A stretch of 64,000 nucleotides of DNA from Ceratotherium simum simum (GCF_000283155.1 NW_004454179.1:5345443-5409442), one strand, 5' to 3'; positions 1-12,320 are shown, counted from the first letter of the stretch. Translations and numbers: made by a program. Notes: generated from the sequence alone by a model not told the origin.

Positions 1-105
1 ATGATGTAATCTATGCAGAAATAGAAGTATAATGATGTACACCTGAAATTTATACAATGTTATAAACCAATGTTACTGCAATAAACAAAAAATTTAAAAA
101 TAAAT
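1..105 (+). repeat. 3' end of a young L1 element, with poly(A)
   Basis: The sequence matches the 3' untranslated ends of the L1 copies at about 29545-29640 and 40300-40400, down to the TGTTATAAACCAATGTTACT block and A-rich tail. The rest of the element is outside the window. Confidence 0.85.
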
Positions 106-3100
106 ACCATTACTTTCAAAACCGAAAAAAAAAAACAAACAAAAAAGACTGAAATCATATCAAGCATCTTCTCTGACCACAATGATATGAATATAAAAAT
201 CAATTTCAAGAAAATAACTGGAAAATTCACAAATATGTGGAAATTAAATAACACGCCACTGAACAACCAATGGGTCACAGAAGAAATCACAAAAGCAAGT
301 AAAGAATACCTTGAGCAAATTGAAAATGGAAATACAACAGAACAAAACTTACAAGATGCAGGGAAAGCAATCTAAGAAGGAAGCTCATAGCAATAAATGC
401 CTACATCAAGAAACAAGAAAGTTCTAATAAACAACCTAACTTTACACCTCAAGGACCTAGGAAAAGAAGAACAAATGAAGCCCAAAATTGGTTTGTCATA
501 AGTTCATCAAGTCAATGCCAACTCCTAGCAACCCTGTATACAGAAGAGCAGAATCCTGCCCAATCTTTTTGCGCCATCCTCTCACCTTCTGGCACTATAT
601 CACATACTGCTCAACTGGTATTCACAGAGATTTCATGGTCAATTTTTTTGGTAGTTGGTGTCCAGGTCCTTCTTCCTAGTCTTACTCTGGAAGCTCCACT
701 GAAACCAGTCCACTATACGTGACCCTGCTGTTGTTTGAAATACTGGTGGCATAGCTTTCAGTATCACAGCAACATGCAGCCACCACAGTATGAAAACTGA
801 AAGACAGGCGGTATAGTTCCCTGACCAGGAAACAAACACAGGCCATGGTGGTGAGAATGCCAAATCTTAACCACCAGATTACCAGGGCTGGCTCCAAAGT
901 TGGTAGAAGGTTGAAAATAACAAAGATAAGAACAGAAATCATTGAAATTGAGACTGACAGACAATAGAAAAGATCAATGAAACTAAAAATGGATTTTTTA
1001 TGAAAGATAAACAAAATTGACAAACTTTTAAATACAGTCACCAAGAATAAAAGAGAGGATGCAAACAAATAAAATCAAAGACAAAAGAGGAGACATTATA
1101 GCAGATAGCACAGAAATGATAAGGATCATGAGAGACTACCATGAACAACCGCACACCAAAAAATTGGACACCTTAAAGAAATGGATAAATCCTTAGAAAC
1201 ATACAACTACCAAGACTGAATCATGAAGAAATACAGTCTGAACAAACTGACTACTAAGAAGGAAATTGAATCAGTAATTAAAAATCTCCCAAAAAATAAA
1301 AGTCCAGGACTGGATGAAATGTCTGGTGAATTCTACCAAACATTCAAAAAGGATTTAATACCTATCCTCCTCAGACTATTCCCAAATGTTAAAGAGGATG
1401 GGATGATTCCTAACTCATTCTATGAGGCCAACATTACCCTGATACCAAAACCAGACAAGGACAACACAAAAAAGGAAAATTACAGGCCAAATCACTGATG
1501 AACACAGACGCAAAAATCCACAAAAAAAAAAAATGAGTAAATTGACTGCAACAATACATTTAAAGAATCAGACACCACGATCAAGTGGTATTTATTCTGG
1601 GGATGCAGGGATGGTTCAACATCTGCAAATCAATCAATGTGATACACCACACTAACAAAATGAAGACTAAAAATCATATGATCATCTCAAGAGATGATAA
1701 AATACAAAAAACATTTGACAAAAATCAACACTTATTCATGATAAAAACTCTCAAAAATGTGGGTCTAGAGGAAACATACCTCAGCATAATAAAGGCCATA
1801 TATGACAAGCTCATAGCTAATATACTCAATGATGAAATGTTGAAAACTTTTCCTCTAAGATAAGAAACAAGAAAAGGATGCTCACTTTTGCCACTTTTAT
1901 TCAATATAGAAGTAGAAGTCTTAGCCAAAACAATATAGCAAGAAAAAGAAATAAAGGTATTCAAATCAGTAAAGAAGAAATAAAACAATCACTAGTTGCA
2001 GATAACATATTATAGATAGAAAACCCTAAAGACCCCACCAAAACTGTTAGAACTAATACATGAATTCAGCAAAATTCCACGATACAAAAATCCGCATTCA
2101 AATATCTGTCACGTTTCTACACACTAATCAGGAACTATCAGAAATAGAAATTAGAAAATAATCACATTTACGATGGCATCAAAAAGAATAAGTTACCTAG
2201 GAATAAATTTAATCAATGAGGTGAAAGAACTGCACACTGAAAAATATAACACATTGATGAAGAAATTGAATAAATGGAAAAATAATCTGTGCTCACAGAT
2301 AGGAAGAAATAATATTGTTAAAGTATCTATATCAACGCCAATGCATCCCTATCAAGATGCCAATGGCATTTTTCACAGAAATAGAAGAAAATATCCTAAA
2401 ATTTGTGTGGAACCATAAAATATTCTGAAAAGCCAAAGCAATATTAAGAAAGAAGGACAAAACTAGAAACATCATGCTTCCTGATTTCAAACTATATTAC
2501 AAAGCTACAGTCATTAAAACAGTGTAGTAAATGACATAGAAACAGACACATAGATCAATGAAACATAATAGAGAGCCCGGAAATAAACCCAAGCATATAT
2601 GTCAATTAGTTTACAACAAAGGAGCCAAGGATACACAACAGCGAAAGGATAGCCTCTTCAATAACTGGCATTTGGAAAACGGGACAGACACACAGAAAAG
2701 AATGAAACTGGACCACGATCTTACACCACACACATAATCAGTTCAAAATGGATTAAAGACTTGAACATTAGATCTAGACAATGGGGATAAGCTCTTTGAC
2801 GTCACTCTTGGCAATGATTTTTTTTTTGGAATTTACACCAAACAGGAGGCAATGAAACTGAAAGAAAGTAGAACTACATCAAACTGAAAAACTTCTGTAC
2901 ACCAAAGGAAACCATCAACAGAATGAAAAGGCAACCTACTGAATGCAAGAAAATATTTGCAAATCATATTTCTGATAAGGAGTTAATATCCAAAATATAT
3001 AAAGAACTCACACAACTCAATAGAAGAAAAAAAATGATTAAAAAACAAACAGAGGCTCTGAATAGACATTTTTCCAAAAAGGACAAACAAATGGGCAACA

Positions 3101-4034
3101 GGTACATGAAAAGGTGCTCAACATCACTAAGCATCAGGGAAATGCAAATCAAAACCACAATGAGGTATCACCCCACACCTATTAGAATGGCTCTTACCAA
3201 AAGATGAGATAACAAGTATTGGCATGGATAAGGATAAAAGAAAAATCCTTGTGTACTTTTGGTGGGAATGTAAATTGGTGCAGCCACTATGGAAAATAGT
3301 ATGGAGGTTCCTTGAAAAGTTTAAAATAGAACTACTATATGATCCAGCAATTCCACTTCTGGGCATATATAGGAAGGAAACAAAGTCAGTGTCTCAAAGA
3401 GATATCTTCACTCCCGTGTTCACTGCAGGATTATTTACAATAGCAAAGACATGGAAGTAATCTAAGTGTCTGTTGGCAGATGAATGGATAAAGAAAATAT
3501 GGCATATATATATACAGTGAAATATTCTTCAGCCATAAAAAAGAAATAAATCCTGCTATTTGCAACATCATGAATGAAACTTCAGGGCATTACGATAAGT
3601 GAAATAAGTCAGACAGAGAAAGACAAATATTGTATAATATTACTTATGTGTGGAATTTTAAAACTGCTGAACTCATAGAAGCAAAGAGAAGAATGGTCCT
3701 TACCAGGTCTGGGGTTGGGGGAAATGAGGACATATTGGCCAAAGGTACAAACTTCCTGTTAAAAGATGAATGAGTTCTGGGGATCTGATATATAGCATAG
3801 TGACTATAATTAACAACAGTGTATTATATACCTCAAAGTTGCTAAGAGAGTAAATATTAAATGTTCTACCACAAAAAAAGGTAATTATGTGAGATAAGGC
3901 ATGTATTAACTAATCTTATGCTAATCATTTCATAATATATATGTGTATGAAATCATCACAGTGTACACTTTAAACTTACAAAATGTTATATGAGAATTTT
4001 ATCTCAATAAAGCTGGAAAAATAAAAGAAAAAAA
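106..4034 (+). repeat. Old L1 element (ORF2 to 3' UTR), decayed
   Basis: Broken fragments of the L1 ORF2 endonuclease/reverse-transcriptase protein are readable in changing frames: 187-375, 1223-1498 (the NLPKNKSPGLDE reverse-transcriptase entry block), 1585-1863, 2173-2418, 2923-3207 and 3224-3460. A non-coding 3' tail ending near 4034 follows. The element is inactive through many stops and indels and carries a SINE insertion at 492-892. It lies in presumed CYP2C intron 7, antisense to the gene. Confidence 0.85.
492..892 (-). mobile_element. tRNA-Glu-derived SINE inserted in L1
   Basis: Read on the minus strand, 892 to about 820 resembles a decayed tRNA-Glu gene (a CCCTGGTAATCTGGTGGTTAAG start and a TTCCTGGTCAGGGAA-like end). 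The far end resembles the 5' part of RTE-type tails. An 11-bp target-site duplication flanks it (CCCAAAATTGG at 481-491, TCCAAAGTTGG at 893-903), and L1 sequence resumes on both sides. It differs from the ERE copies elsewhere in the window. It may belong to a perissodactyl tRNA-SINE family, but I do not assign the name. Confidence 0.6.
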
Positions 4035-5090
4035 TAGAGAGAGGAATAAAATATTTCTCAAGGTATTTTTAAAGCCAGCATAATTATAACACCAAAACCT
4101 GAAAAAACATTACAAAAAAAGAAAATTACAAATGAGTGAGCTAATATTAAGGTATTCTTAGACAGACAGAAGTTAAAACACTTTTATCCAACAAACCTAG
4201 AATTCAACAAATGCTACCTGTTCTAGAAATAAAGGGAAATGACATCAGATAGACAACAAATTCAAGAAAGAATAAAGAACATCAGAATGCACTAGTAGGT
4301 CAAAATAGTTTTTAAAAGTTTTAAAAATTATTTCTATTTCTACACATATATATGTTTAAGTATCCTTAAAACTATTGGCTTTTCAGAGTAAAAATAGTAA
4401 CATACAGAACTAAAACATATGACAACAAGAGCACAAATGGTGCAAGCGTGTAAGTGGAAATATATTCCTGTAAATCTCAAATTTTCCGTGTAGTAATAAG
4501 ATACTTTTAGCAGATACAGTGACAAGTTAAAAATACATATTGTAATCTCAAAGTCAACCACCAAAAAAAAAAAAAAAAGAATAGCAACACAAAATGAAGC
4601 AGAAGTAAAATGTCAAGAGGCATAAATATAAAGTCATCAGAGGAGATAAAATGAAACGGTACCAAACAATTGATCAAGTCAGTCAGGAAAGGATAAATAT
4701 AAAAAGAAATCACAAATAAGAATCAAATGCCAGGATGATAGACAATACAAATATATAGAAATTTAAGGTAAATGTAGATGAAAGAAACTTCCCAATTAAA
4801 ACAGTCTCATAATTAAAGACTATCAGACTTGATAAAAAGGAAAGAAGCAACTATATGTCGTTAAAAATTACAAGTTGAAATTAAAAGATAGAAAATGATT
4901 TACCATGCATGCTTTAACCATAAGCAAGTTGGTATGTCTTCATTAATGGCAGACAAATTAGACTTCAGGAAAAAAAGTATTACTAGAGATTAAAAGGGGT
5001 ACTTCATAATGATAAAGGGATCAATTAATCAAAGTGACATTACAGGGCAAAATGTATGCATCCAGTAACAAATTTGCCAAACATGAGGCA
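4035..5090 (+). repeat. Ancient L1 fragments
   Basis: An L1 ORF2-like block (4080-4140, compare 1430-1490) is followed by AT-rich sequence resembling L1 ORF1 or untranslated and endonuclease-region relics, including a 'TTAGACTTCAGGAAAAAA' block near 4957. No open frame is left. Confidence 0.5.
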
Positions 5091-6690
5091 GAATTTCACA
5101 GTGAGACCTATAGACAAATCTATTAGGCACTTTAAGTGCTTAGTACGCAATTTTTAAGTTTTTGCATTGAAATGTGCTAATTAAAGTTCTAACATCCACA
5201 CTCTTCAGTGAAGCCACATTGCTCGTAGACACTTTTGTATGATGGGATCCATGGGAGGAAAAAGTTGCCCTGAAACCTGAATTGAGCTGGTAACATTCAG
5301 GCAGAAGCACAGGTAGGGTCACTGGAAGTGGAGGACTGTAACCTGGATTATAGATAATTGAAAGCACTTTGAAAACTGTAAAATACCAAAAAAAAAAAAA
5401 AAAAAAAAGACAGATGACCTATAATTCTCCAGTCCATCCAGAGATAAACCTGGATTAGGGAGGTTCTTATTCAAGAACACTGACTTTCAAGATCCAGGTA
5501 CTGTAGAAAACAGACTGATAACTCACAATCTCAACCCAAACTTCAACCTTGGGAGTGGAGGAATCATTCTGAAGAAAAGCATACAAACTGAAAAGACTAG
5601 AGGGCAACAATAGAACCCTGAGGAACATCAACATTTAGATGGAAGGAGGGAGAGAGAGCAGAGAATATGGGGAACAAATACGCAGAGCAATAGGAGGAAA
5701 ACTAGGAGATTGTCACATCACTGAAGTGGGAAGTGAGTATATCCATGTGGAAGACATTCTTAAGGTTACTTAATGCTGCCATGAGGCCAAGTAAAATTAA
5801 TCTTGGAAACATTCATTGGATTTCATAATATGGAGGTCATTGATGGCTTTGATGAAAATGTATCACTAGAATGATACATTTCAATGGGTTTATGAATAAG
5901 AGATTGACTAGGAAATGTTTACATGACTATAATCACCTTCTACCAGAATTTTAAACCTGAGGGTATGGATAAGACAGGATTGAACAGAGAGGTCAAGAGA
6001 TTTGGAGAGGTATTTTTTTTTTTTAGATGTAATAGAATTGAGCATGTCTGAATGCTAGTGGAAAGAGGCCAGTAGGGAGGGAGAAAATAAAGATAAAGAA
6101 AAAGGAAGAAATGCTTATTTGAGGAGAATCCCAGAAAAATTGAGAGGAAAGAGATCCATGCCACAGGCAGAAAGATTTACTTTAGATAAAAAGAGAGCCC
6201 TTCTCCAAAACAAAGGCACGAAAGAGAAATCAAAGTGTGGAGACGTAGCAAATTTGTAAATCTAGTGGAAGGGAACTGAACCCTTCCATTGTTTCTAATT
6301 TTCTCTGTCAGATGGAAGGCCAGGTCACCTAAGAAAAAAAGCATAGTGAAGAATTGGAAGGGGAGAATTCAGGGTTGAAAGAGTCATTGTCAAGCATGGT
6401 GGAGCAAGCTGAGTTAGGTTATAAATCAGGATTTTTGGGTAGGATTGAGGATACATCTGGGATTGGTGATAATACCAACCTGCTGGGCTGTATGGTCCTT
6501 TCCAGAAAGGATCAGTAGCTCAAGGGCAGATAGGAAGGAAGGAAATGGGTGGTTTGGACTTTCAACAAGTAAGTGAAATGGATAGTTGGGGAAGCGGGGG
6601 TTATATGATACTAGTTAACTGGTAAGAGTAATAAAACATACACTGGAAGACAGGGAAGTGGATAGCAGATTGGGCTAACGGACAGGCAGA
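5091..6690. other. Presumed intron 7 sequence, decayed repeats
   Basis: A MIR-like core occurs near 5328-5385 next to an A-run (5389-5409). From about 5560 to 6560 there is a G/A-rich stretch resembling a widespread ancient mammalian repeat (TGGAGGTCATTGATGGCTTTG at 5831 onward), whose family I cannot name. No exon 8-like sequence is seen on the minus strand. Confidence 0.35.
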
Positions 6691-6916
6691 GTGTGGCGCT
6701 ATCAATGTCCGGAGACTCCTGTGGGACTGTAAGAAATATTATATTTATAAAATTGTACCAACAAACGAGAAGGAATGGAGCATGTGGTCCGAAGAGGAGA
6801 TGCCTGAGTTATGATTGTGCAAGACCTGTAGAAGGTTACGCAATCTGTAATTCTACAACAGTGATAGCTGATAATCTAAGATTCCTAAGAAGGAGTATAG
6901 ATGAAATATCACTCAC

Positions 6917-7104
6917 CTTGGGAATAAGGTATTCTCTGAACTTAACGTCCTGAGTCACTGCATGGGGCAGACTGTTGGGGATGAGGTCAATGTATCTCTG
7001 GATCTCGTGAACCACAGCATCCGTATAGGGCATATGGCTCCTGTCCTGCATGCATGGGCTTCGGTGTTTGCCAACCACACGGTCAATCTCTTCCCGGACT
7101 TTTG
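6917..7104 (-). CDS. CYP2C: CYP2C exon 7 (residues 321-383), K-helix
   Basis: This 188-bp exon is full length and carries the J and K helices. The invariant ExxR pair is E354-I-Q-R357, within the [11 protein letters not shown] block, and the exon ends LIPK in phase 0 with a strong GTGAGT donor. The [16 protein letters not shown] segment is a CYP2C hallmark. The acceptor is GCCAG. This is the last CYP2C coding exon found; the haem-binding loop would be encoded by exon 9 outside the window. Confidence 0.96.
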
Positions 7105-7554
7105 CTGGCAAGGTAGGAATCAGAATTCACGTGAAATAGAAAAGATTTTTAATTTGATCTTCTTAATCATGGTTACATTTAGGTGGGAGATGGGGAAAAG
7201 GGAAAACTATGTATGGCTACCTCCATAAGAAAAAAAGAAACAGAATTGCAGTTTCCTGGGCAAATTGGAATCTCATTAGAGACCTAAATATATGCACATA
7301 TAAAACACAATTGTACGATGAAATTCATTCTCAACTCTGATTTTCTATTTTGTACACTTTTGTTTGACAGAATGAAGGATCTGAGATCTTGAAGGCTCAC
7401 TACAGACAACGTAGTTGAACCACTTTGTATATGCCGGTTTTTGTTTTAAGTATGTAAGTTCCAAGAAAGCAAGGACTACACAGTGCAGTAAATGCTTCGT
7501 AAATATAGCAATTGAATAAGATGTTTAGAACACTCAGTACATAGTAACAAGACA

Positions 7555-7750
7555 TAGTTAACATTTATTTAGAATGCAAAATATGACAGGCATGATGCAC
7601 TATTTGTTACATTACTTTCCATATCCTCAAAGTAGTTCTACATGTTGGGTATTATTTTGTGCATCTTAAAAAGAAGGAAATAGGTTTGGAAAAGTAAGTA
7701 TATTTCTTAAAGAAATCCAGGTATTATGTGGTCTTTCTCATTCTCGAACC
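7555..7750 (+). repeat. MIR SINE relic
   Basis: The order of blocks (TTACATTACTTTCC, a length-variable middle, then a CCCAC end) follows the MIR core pattern. It lies in CYP2C intron 6. Confidence 0.45.
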
Positions 7751-7919
7751 CACAATCTTAGATATTGAATAAGATTACTGCAAGTAATTTGTGTTAGCAA
7801 ATTATATTGTTCTTTTATCTGCAAAGTATATCCTATTAATAATGTATAGTTTAAGTACGACTATTCATTAGTTAAAACAAACATTAGTTAAAACAAACAC
7901 TATTAACTTTTTGCTATGA

Positions 7920-8060
7920 GAGAAAACTCTATGAATGTTAGGAAGTATTATTATCTCACTTAAATAGATGAGGGACCAAGATAAGTTACAGGTAGTCATG
8001 AGTCTGAGGTCACACTGCTACTTACTGGTAGGGTCAGACTCTGAAGCCTGTTGCTAGAAT
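7920..8060 (+). repeat. MIR SINE relic
   Basis: TATTATTATCTCACTTAAATAGATGAGG followed by GAGGTCACACTGCTACTTACTGGTAG matches the conserved MIR core in order and spacing; the piece sits in intron 6. The rest of intron 6 (8061-9380) shows nothing I can support. Confidence 0.55.
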
Positions 8061-9380
8061 CTATAAACCACTTTTTCCAGTACCGTGTTGCTACTATGGT
8101 CAAATGGTATTTATCTACTACCTGAAGAATGTGTCTCTCTAATGGAGCACGTGAAAATTCTGTGGTTTGATAGCTATAAAGAAGAAAATTTTAGGGATTT
8201 CAGAGAAGTTTTAAACTCCACCTTCTCAGGTGAGAGGATGGAGTTTTATTTAGAAGAGACTGGTTATATAAAGTGGTTAGGAGCTACTTATAAAATCAGA
8301 ATGCTCAGTAGAACAACATGGTAAGAGATGAAGATGAGAAGAAAGAAAAGGAAAATATAAATGGATATGGTGAAAGAAAAAATCCAAATGGAAAATGAAG
8401 CATGGGGAAATATGACACAAGTAGGGCATTTGCAATGTATACAAGATTTAAAGGTTTGGAGAAATATGTCATATGCTGTTTATAATCATAATCAACATAG
8501 GTCTCATAAGTGTTAGTGAAATTATTCGGCTGAAAGAGTCTTACATGAAAGAAATACAGCACCATCACATCTTACAAAATATGTGAGAAAAAGAATTTTG
8601 ATGCTATGATTCTAAGCTGTACCATTTGGAAAGCATCTCCTATTTAGAATGGTTGGAGAAGGATCTTCAACGAGGTAGAGAACTCTGGTGCTGATGTCAT
8701 GGAGATAAGCTTTGTGAGGTTTAATTGTACTAAAAGTGTCTTAATGTACCAGATACAGCAGTGAAGGAAATATACTCTTAGATGAGTACTCAAAAAGAAA
8801 AAGAGGAGGAAAAATGGAAATGTTGCATTTGCAAGAGAAATTATGTTTGTGAGTAAACATTTGTTTGCCCAAATTGGTATATTAAAAATAATTTTTTGTT
8901 TGTGTATAACTTCTTTTATTTGGAGAGTGGGTCCCTTATATAGAGAAAGATTGCCATTTTCTTGAGTCAATCCTTACATTGCAAATGCATTTCAGTAGGA
9001 ATATCTTTTCACAGAAATACATTTATCTGCACATGGAAAGCATATCAAATGATATCTTTTTAAAGAAAGAAGGTTAATTCTTTCCAGATCCTAAGACAAC
9101 TCTGCTTACTGCATCTGGCCCAACCCAAATCGAGAAGACTCCAACTTAAAAGGGAGAACAGTGACCACTGCCCTTCAAATCTCTGCTGCTGTTTAAATAT
9201 TTCATTCTCTTTTTGTACTACAATTTAATTTGAATTTAATTAATCCAATGATAGGAAGATGTACTAATGATGGAAAATTTTCTTGTACATTGCCTAGGCA
9301 AGTAAAGAGCGGGATCGTCACCAGTGTTGCCTGACAACTTCTAACTGGAATTTCATCCTGCCCATCATCTGTGATCATAC
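8061..9380. other. Rest of CYP2C intron 6, no feature seen
   Basis: AT-rich unique sequence with no coding or named repeat signal on either strand. Confidence 0.5.
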
Positions 9381-9522
9381 CTGTGACCTCAGGATGCTTC
9401 AGCAGGAGCAGGAGTCCATATCTCAGGGTGGTGCTCATTGTGTCTATCCCCGCGCTAAACACGTCCCATATGGTAGTGATCAAGTTGTCCATGGTAAATT
9501 CAGACTGTTTATTGTGTTTTTC
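9381..9522 (-). CDS. CYP2C: CYP2C exon 6 (residues 274-321), I-helix
   Basis: The 142-bp exon encodes the I-helix, which lies over the haem and delivers protons to bound oxygen. The oxygen-activation motif reads A297-G298-I299-D300-T301-M302 (codons at 9439-9453 and the adjacent triplet). The catalytic Thr301 and an acidic residue before it are kept, but position 302 is Met where CYP2C proteins usually have Thr, and 299 is Ile where they usually have Thr. The [15 protein letters not shown] tail is canonical. Splice sites are CTAG and GTATGA. Confidence 0.95.
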
Positions 9523-10479
9523 CTAGCAACAACGTGTTAGAATCACGTGATAAATAAAAAAGCCTCAGAGATAACATAAAAAAACTCAATATAACATCAT
9601 CATTTGCTCAATTTGCTTATTTGGCAAATTAAACCCATACATGAGAGAGTGCTGTAGCTGAAGTTAAAGTTAAATGAGTTGTTAGGATCCTTTCAATCAG
9701 TTACAAACTTCCAACAAGTTCTTTGATTCCTCACTTTCTCACCCACCAGAGCCAATCAGTTTTGCTATAATTTCTTTCAAACATTATTTTTATCAAGTCA
9801 TCAATGCTGCTCATTGTCAATTCTAGCATCCACTGTCTGTTTTACCATGTTTAAATTTCTCATTCAAGCCTCCAGAACCACCCATCCCCAAACCGCATCA
9901 CTATTCCCAACCTCATTAGTCATTACACTCAGGACATTTCCTCAATTACAATCAAGGCAATCTCTTTGAAAATTCTACGCACTTGATCACTGCACTTATC
10001 ATTCCCTGGACCTATTTGGCATCTCTGTTGATCTAAGGCAGAGTCCCTCAAAATCTACCTCAACTGTGAGAATTTCCTAGTGTCTTTCCAAGGGTCTTTC
10101 TAGATGTCTATCCATTCCTGCGTTCCCTCATTTGTTACATCTCCCATTCACTGTACTTATTTTATGAAGGATAATATGTTGTCTATCATTAATTTTGAAT
10201 GTGTGTGTTTGTCTGTATGTGTACTTCAATCTGCCTCCAAATAAAGAACCATCTTTAAGATGGTAAATATAAAACCTTCTAAGTTACTGTCAGTGAGAAT
10301 CTAGAAATATATCAAGACACCCAATAAGGTTTTCACAAGCAATAGGCTGCACAAGCAATTAATACATCTTTAGGAAGGGGTATTTGTTTTAATATCCTAA
10401 TTTCACTGGGAAGAACAAAAATAATCTAGGAATCACATCACCCACCAAGATGAAGTAGCAAATCAGTGTCACATGATAC

Positions 10480-10656
10480 CTTTTCCATTTTAATCAGGAA
10501 GTAGTCAATAAAGTCTCGAGGGTTATTGAGGTCCAGGGATTCTTGATGTTCTCTTATTTTCTCCAAAATAAACTTTTCTTGGTTAGCAACATTTTTAAAT
10601 AATGTATTATGACTTCCTGGGAGATAATGTATTAAAAAAGGGAAAGCGTTGTAGAG
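10480..10656 (-). CDS. CYP2C: CYP2C exon 5 (residues 215-273)
   Basis: This 177-bp, 59-codon exon is phase 0 at both ends, as normal. It covers the F-G loop and G-helix substrate-recognition segments ([13 protein letters not shown]) and the conserved [19 protein letters not shown] block that precedes the I-helix. Splice sites are TTCAG and GTATCA. No stop or indel is seen. The neighbouring intron 5 (957 bp) is pyrimidine-rich on the plus strand with no feature I can name. Confidence 0.94.
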
Positions 10657-10689
10657 CTGAAGAGGAAATAATTATTTATTAATTCATTT

Positions 10690-11010
10690 GGCAAACTTTT
10701 ACAGGCCCATATTACATATCAGATCCTTTGCTATACGCTGAGTAGATAAGATGAATAAGACAAGCTTCCTTCACTAGAACATACTTGGAATTTGAAGGCG
10801 AAGGAAGTGATAAAATGGCCAGAGTTGCAGTATGCACAGGTTACAAGGCAATTTCAAAGCCATTTAACTTCATTTCCTAACCATAGCTCTCTGAAGAAAT
10901 TAAGCAGCATATCACCTCTTTCCAAATGAGGAGATGGAGTTTCAGACGTGTTAGTCAACCAGTCTAAAATATTAAACTATGATAGAGCTAGTGTTCATCC
11001 CAGTTTAACC
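10690..11010 (+). repeat. MIR/L2-like relic in intron 4
   Basis: TTTGCTATACGCTGAGTAG-type start and CAAATGAGGAGATGGAGTTTCAGA block resemble the MIR 5' end and core. Strongly decayed. Nothing else is seen in intron 4 up to 11810. Confidence 0.4.
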
Positions 11011-11809
11011 TACACATATTTCTACAGTCACCTAAAAAGCTTGCAAGGCTCCATCCGTTTTTTGTAATGAAGAAACGGCATCAGCAAGATTAAGGACATC
11101 CCCAATGTCCTTTTACATTTTACACCTTCGGGAAAGTACACATTGCCCTTATTCATCTGGCCATTTCCGATCCTAGAGTTTACTGACTCTGCTTTAGACA
11201 CTACCTTTATGACTTAATACCGTTTGTAGACACTGAAGCAATTTATTCAGGTAGCTTCTATGAAACTAGACAGAGAGGAGACATTTAGATTCTGGGTCTA
11301 GCTCATTCCTTGTCTTGGCTAGGCTACTTTGGAAAATATGTTAATATCGCTTGGTGACATTTTCCTGTTTGAAAAAATGAGAAGCAGGCTATTTGTTTTC
11401 TAGGGTCCTTCCCAGGTAGAACACATCATAACTTTATAATCCATATAGAATTTTAGTTATTAATGATTGCGCAATGTACCTTACTAACATTCTCTGACAG
11501 GGTACTATAGTAAGAAATACATTTTACATCACCATCCTCCTCATGTCTAGACATAAAAATCAGAAAAAGTTTCTAGGGAATATACCTTGCTCAATTGATG
11601 CATTATGACAGTATTTTTCTTACTATTACTATATTTCATGTTTTAAATTTCACTTTAACACATTAAATTGGTTTGATAACTCACTAATTGATTACAAATG
11701 ATAGTTTGATAAGCATTACTTTAGCCATTTTGAAATAGGGCAAAGGGATGGGGTAGGCATGAACAATAGATTAGCTAGAAAATTGCTTTTCATTTAAAGA
11801 GAAAATTGA

Positions 11810-12138
11810 GGGGCCGGCCCCGTGGCTTAGTGGTTATGTGCGCGTGCTCCACTACTGGCGGCCTGGGTTCGGATTCCGAGCGCGCACCGACGCAGCGCTT
11901 GTCCAGCCATGCTGAGGCGGCAGCCCACATACAGCAACTAGCAGGATGTGCAACTACGACATACAACTATCTACTGGGGCTTTGAGGAGAAAAAGGGGAA
12001 AAAAGGAGGAGGATTGGCAATAGATGTTAGCTCAGGGCCAGTCTTCCTCAGCAAAAAAGAGGAGGATTGGCATGGATGTTAGCTCAGGGCTGATCTTCCT
12101 CACAAAAAATTATAATAATATTAATAATAATAATAAAG
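11810..12138 (+). mobile_element. ERE SINE beside the exon 4 splice donor
   Basis: A tRNA-derived SINE begins GGGGCCGGCCCCGTGGCTTAG with A and B box-like promoter blocks, continues through the TTAGCTCAGGGCCAGTCTTC block twice, and ends in A-rich and (TAA)n tails (12112-12137). A 15-bp target duplication (TAAAGAGAAAATTGA at 11795-11809, TAAAGAGAAACTTGA at 12139-12153) proves insertion. The 3' duplication ends 6 nt from the exon 4 boundary. It is antisense to the gene. Confidence 0.9.
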
Positions 12139-12159
12139 TAAAGAGAAACTTGATGTTAC

Positions 12160-12320
12160 CTGTATCCAGGAAGTGCTTGAAATTCTGAGGTTTTCATGAA
12201 TATAATTTATCATGGTTAGCAATTTCTCATCGCTGTACTCAAAACGACTCTGGAAAATAATGGAGCACATCACATTGCAAGGAGCACAGGCCAGAAGGAA
12301 AGTCGGATCACAGGGAGATG
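12160..12320 (-). CDS. CYP2C: CYP2C exon 4 (residues 161-214)
   Basis: The 161-bp exon encodes the SPCDPTF and CAPCNV segments leading into helix E and the F-helix region, with the conserved IIF and RFEY core. The acceptor is TTTAG and the donor is GTAACA at 12159-12154. Just 6 nt into the intron begins the 15-bp target-site duplication of an ERE SINE (12139-12153), so the retained intron start is very short before SINE-derived sequence. The exon ends in phase 0 with SWIQ, as in other CYP2C genes. Confidence 0.95.

Noticed and set aside
820..892. tRNA-Glu-like sequence as a tRNA gene
   Set aside because: It has diverged, does not keep a clean cloverleaf, continues into a SINE body and is flanked by a target duplication.
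6693..7228. Plus-strand frames over CYP2C exon 7
   Set aside because: They are antisense shadows of the exon, which has correct splice sites on the minus strand.
11810..11900. tRNA-like A and B boxes in the ERE heads
   Set aside because: They are internal promoters of SINEs, not tRNA genes.
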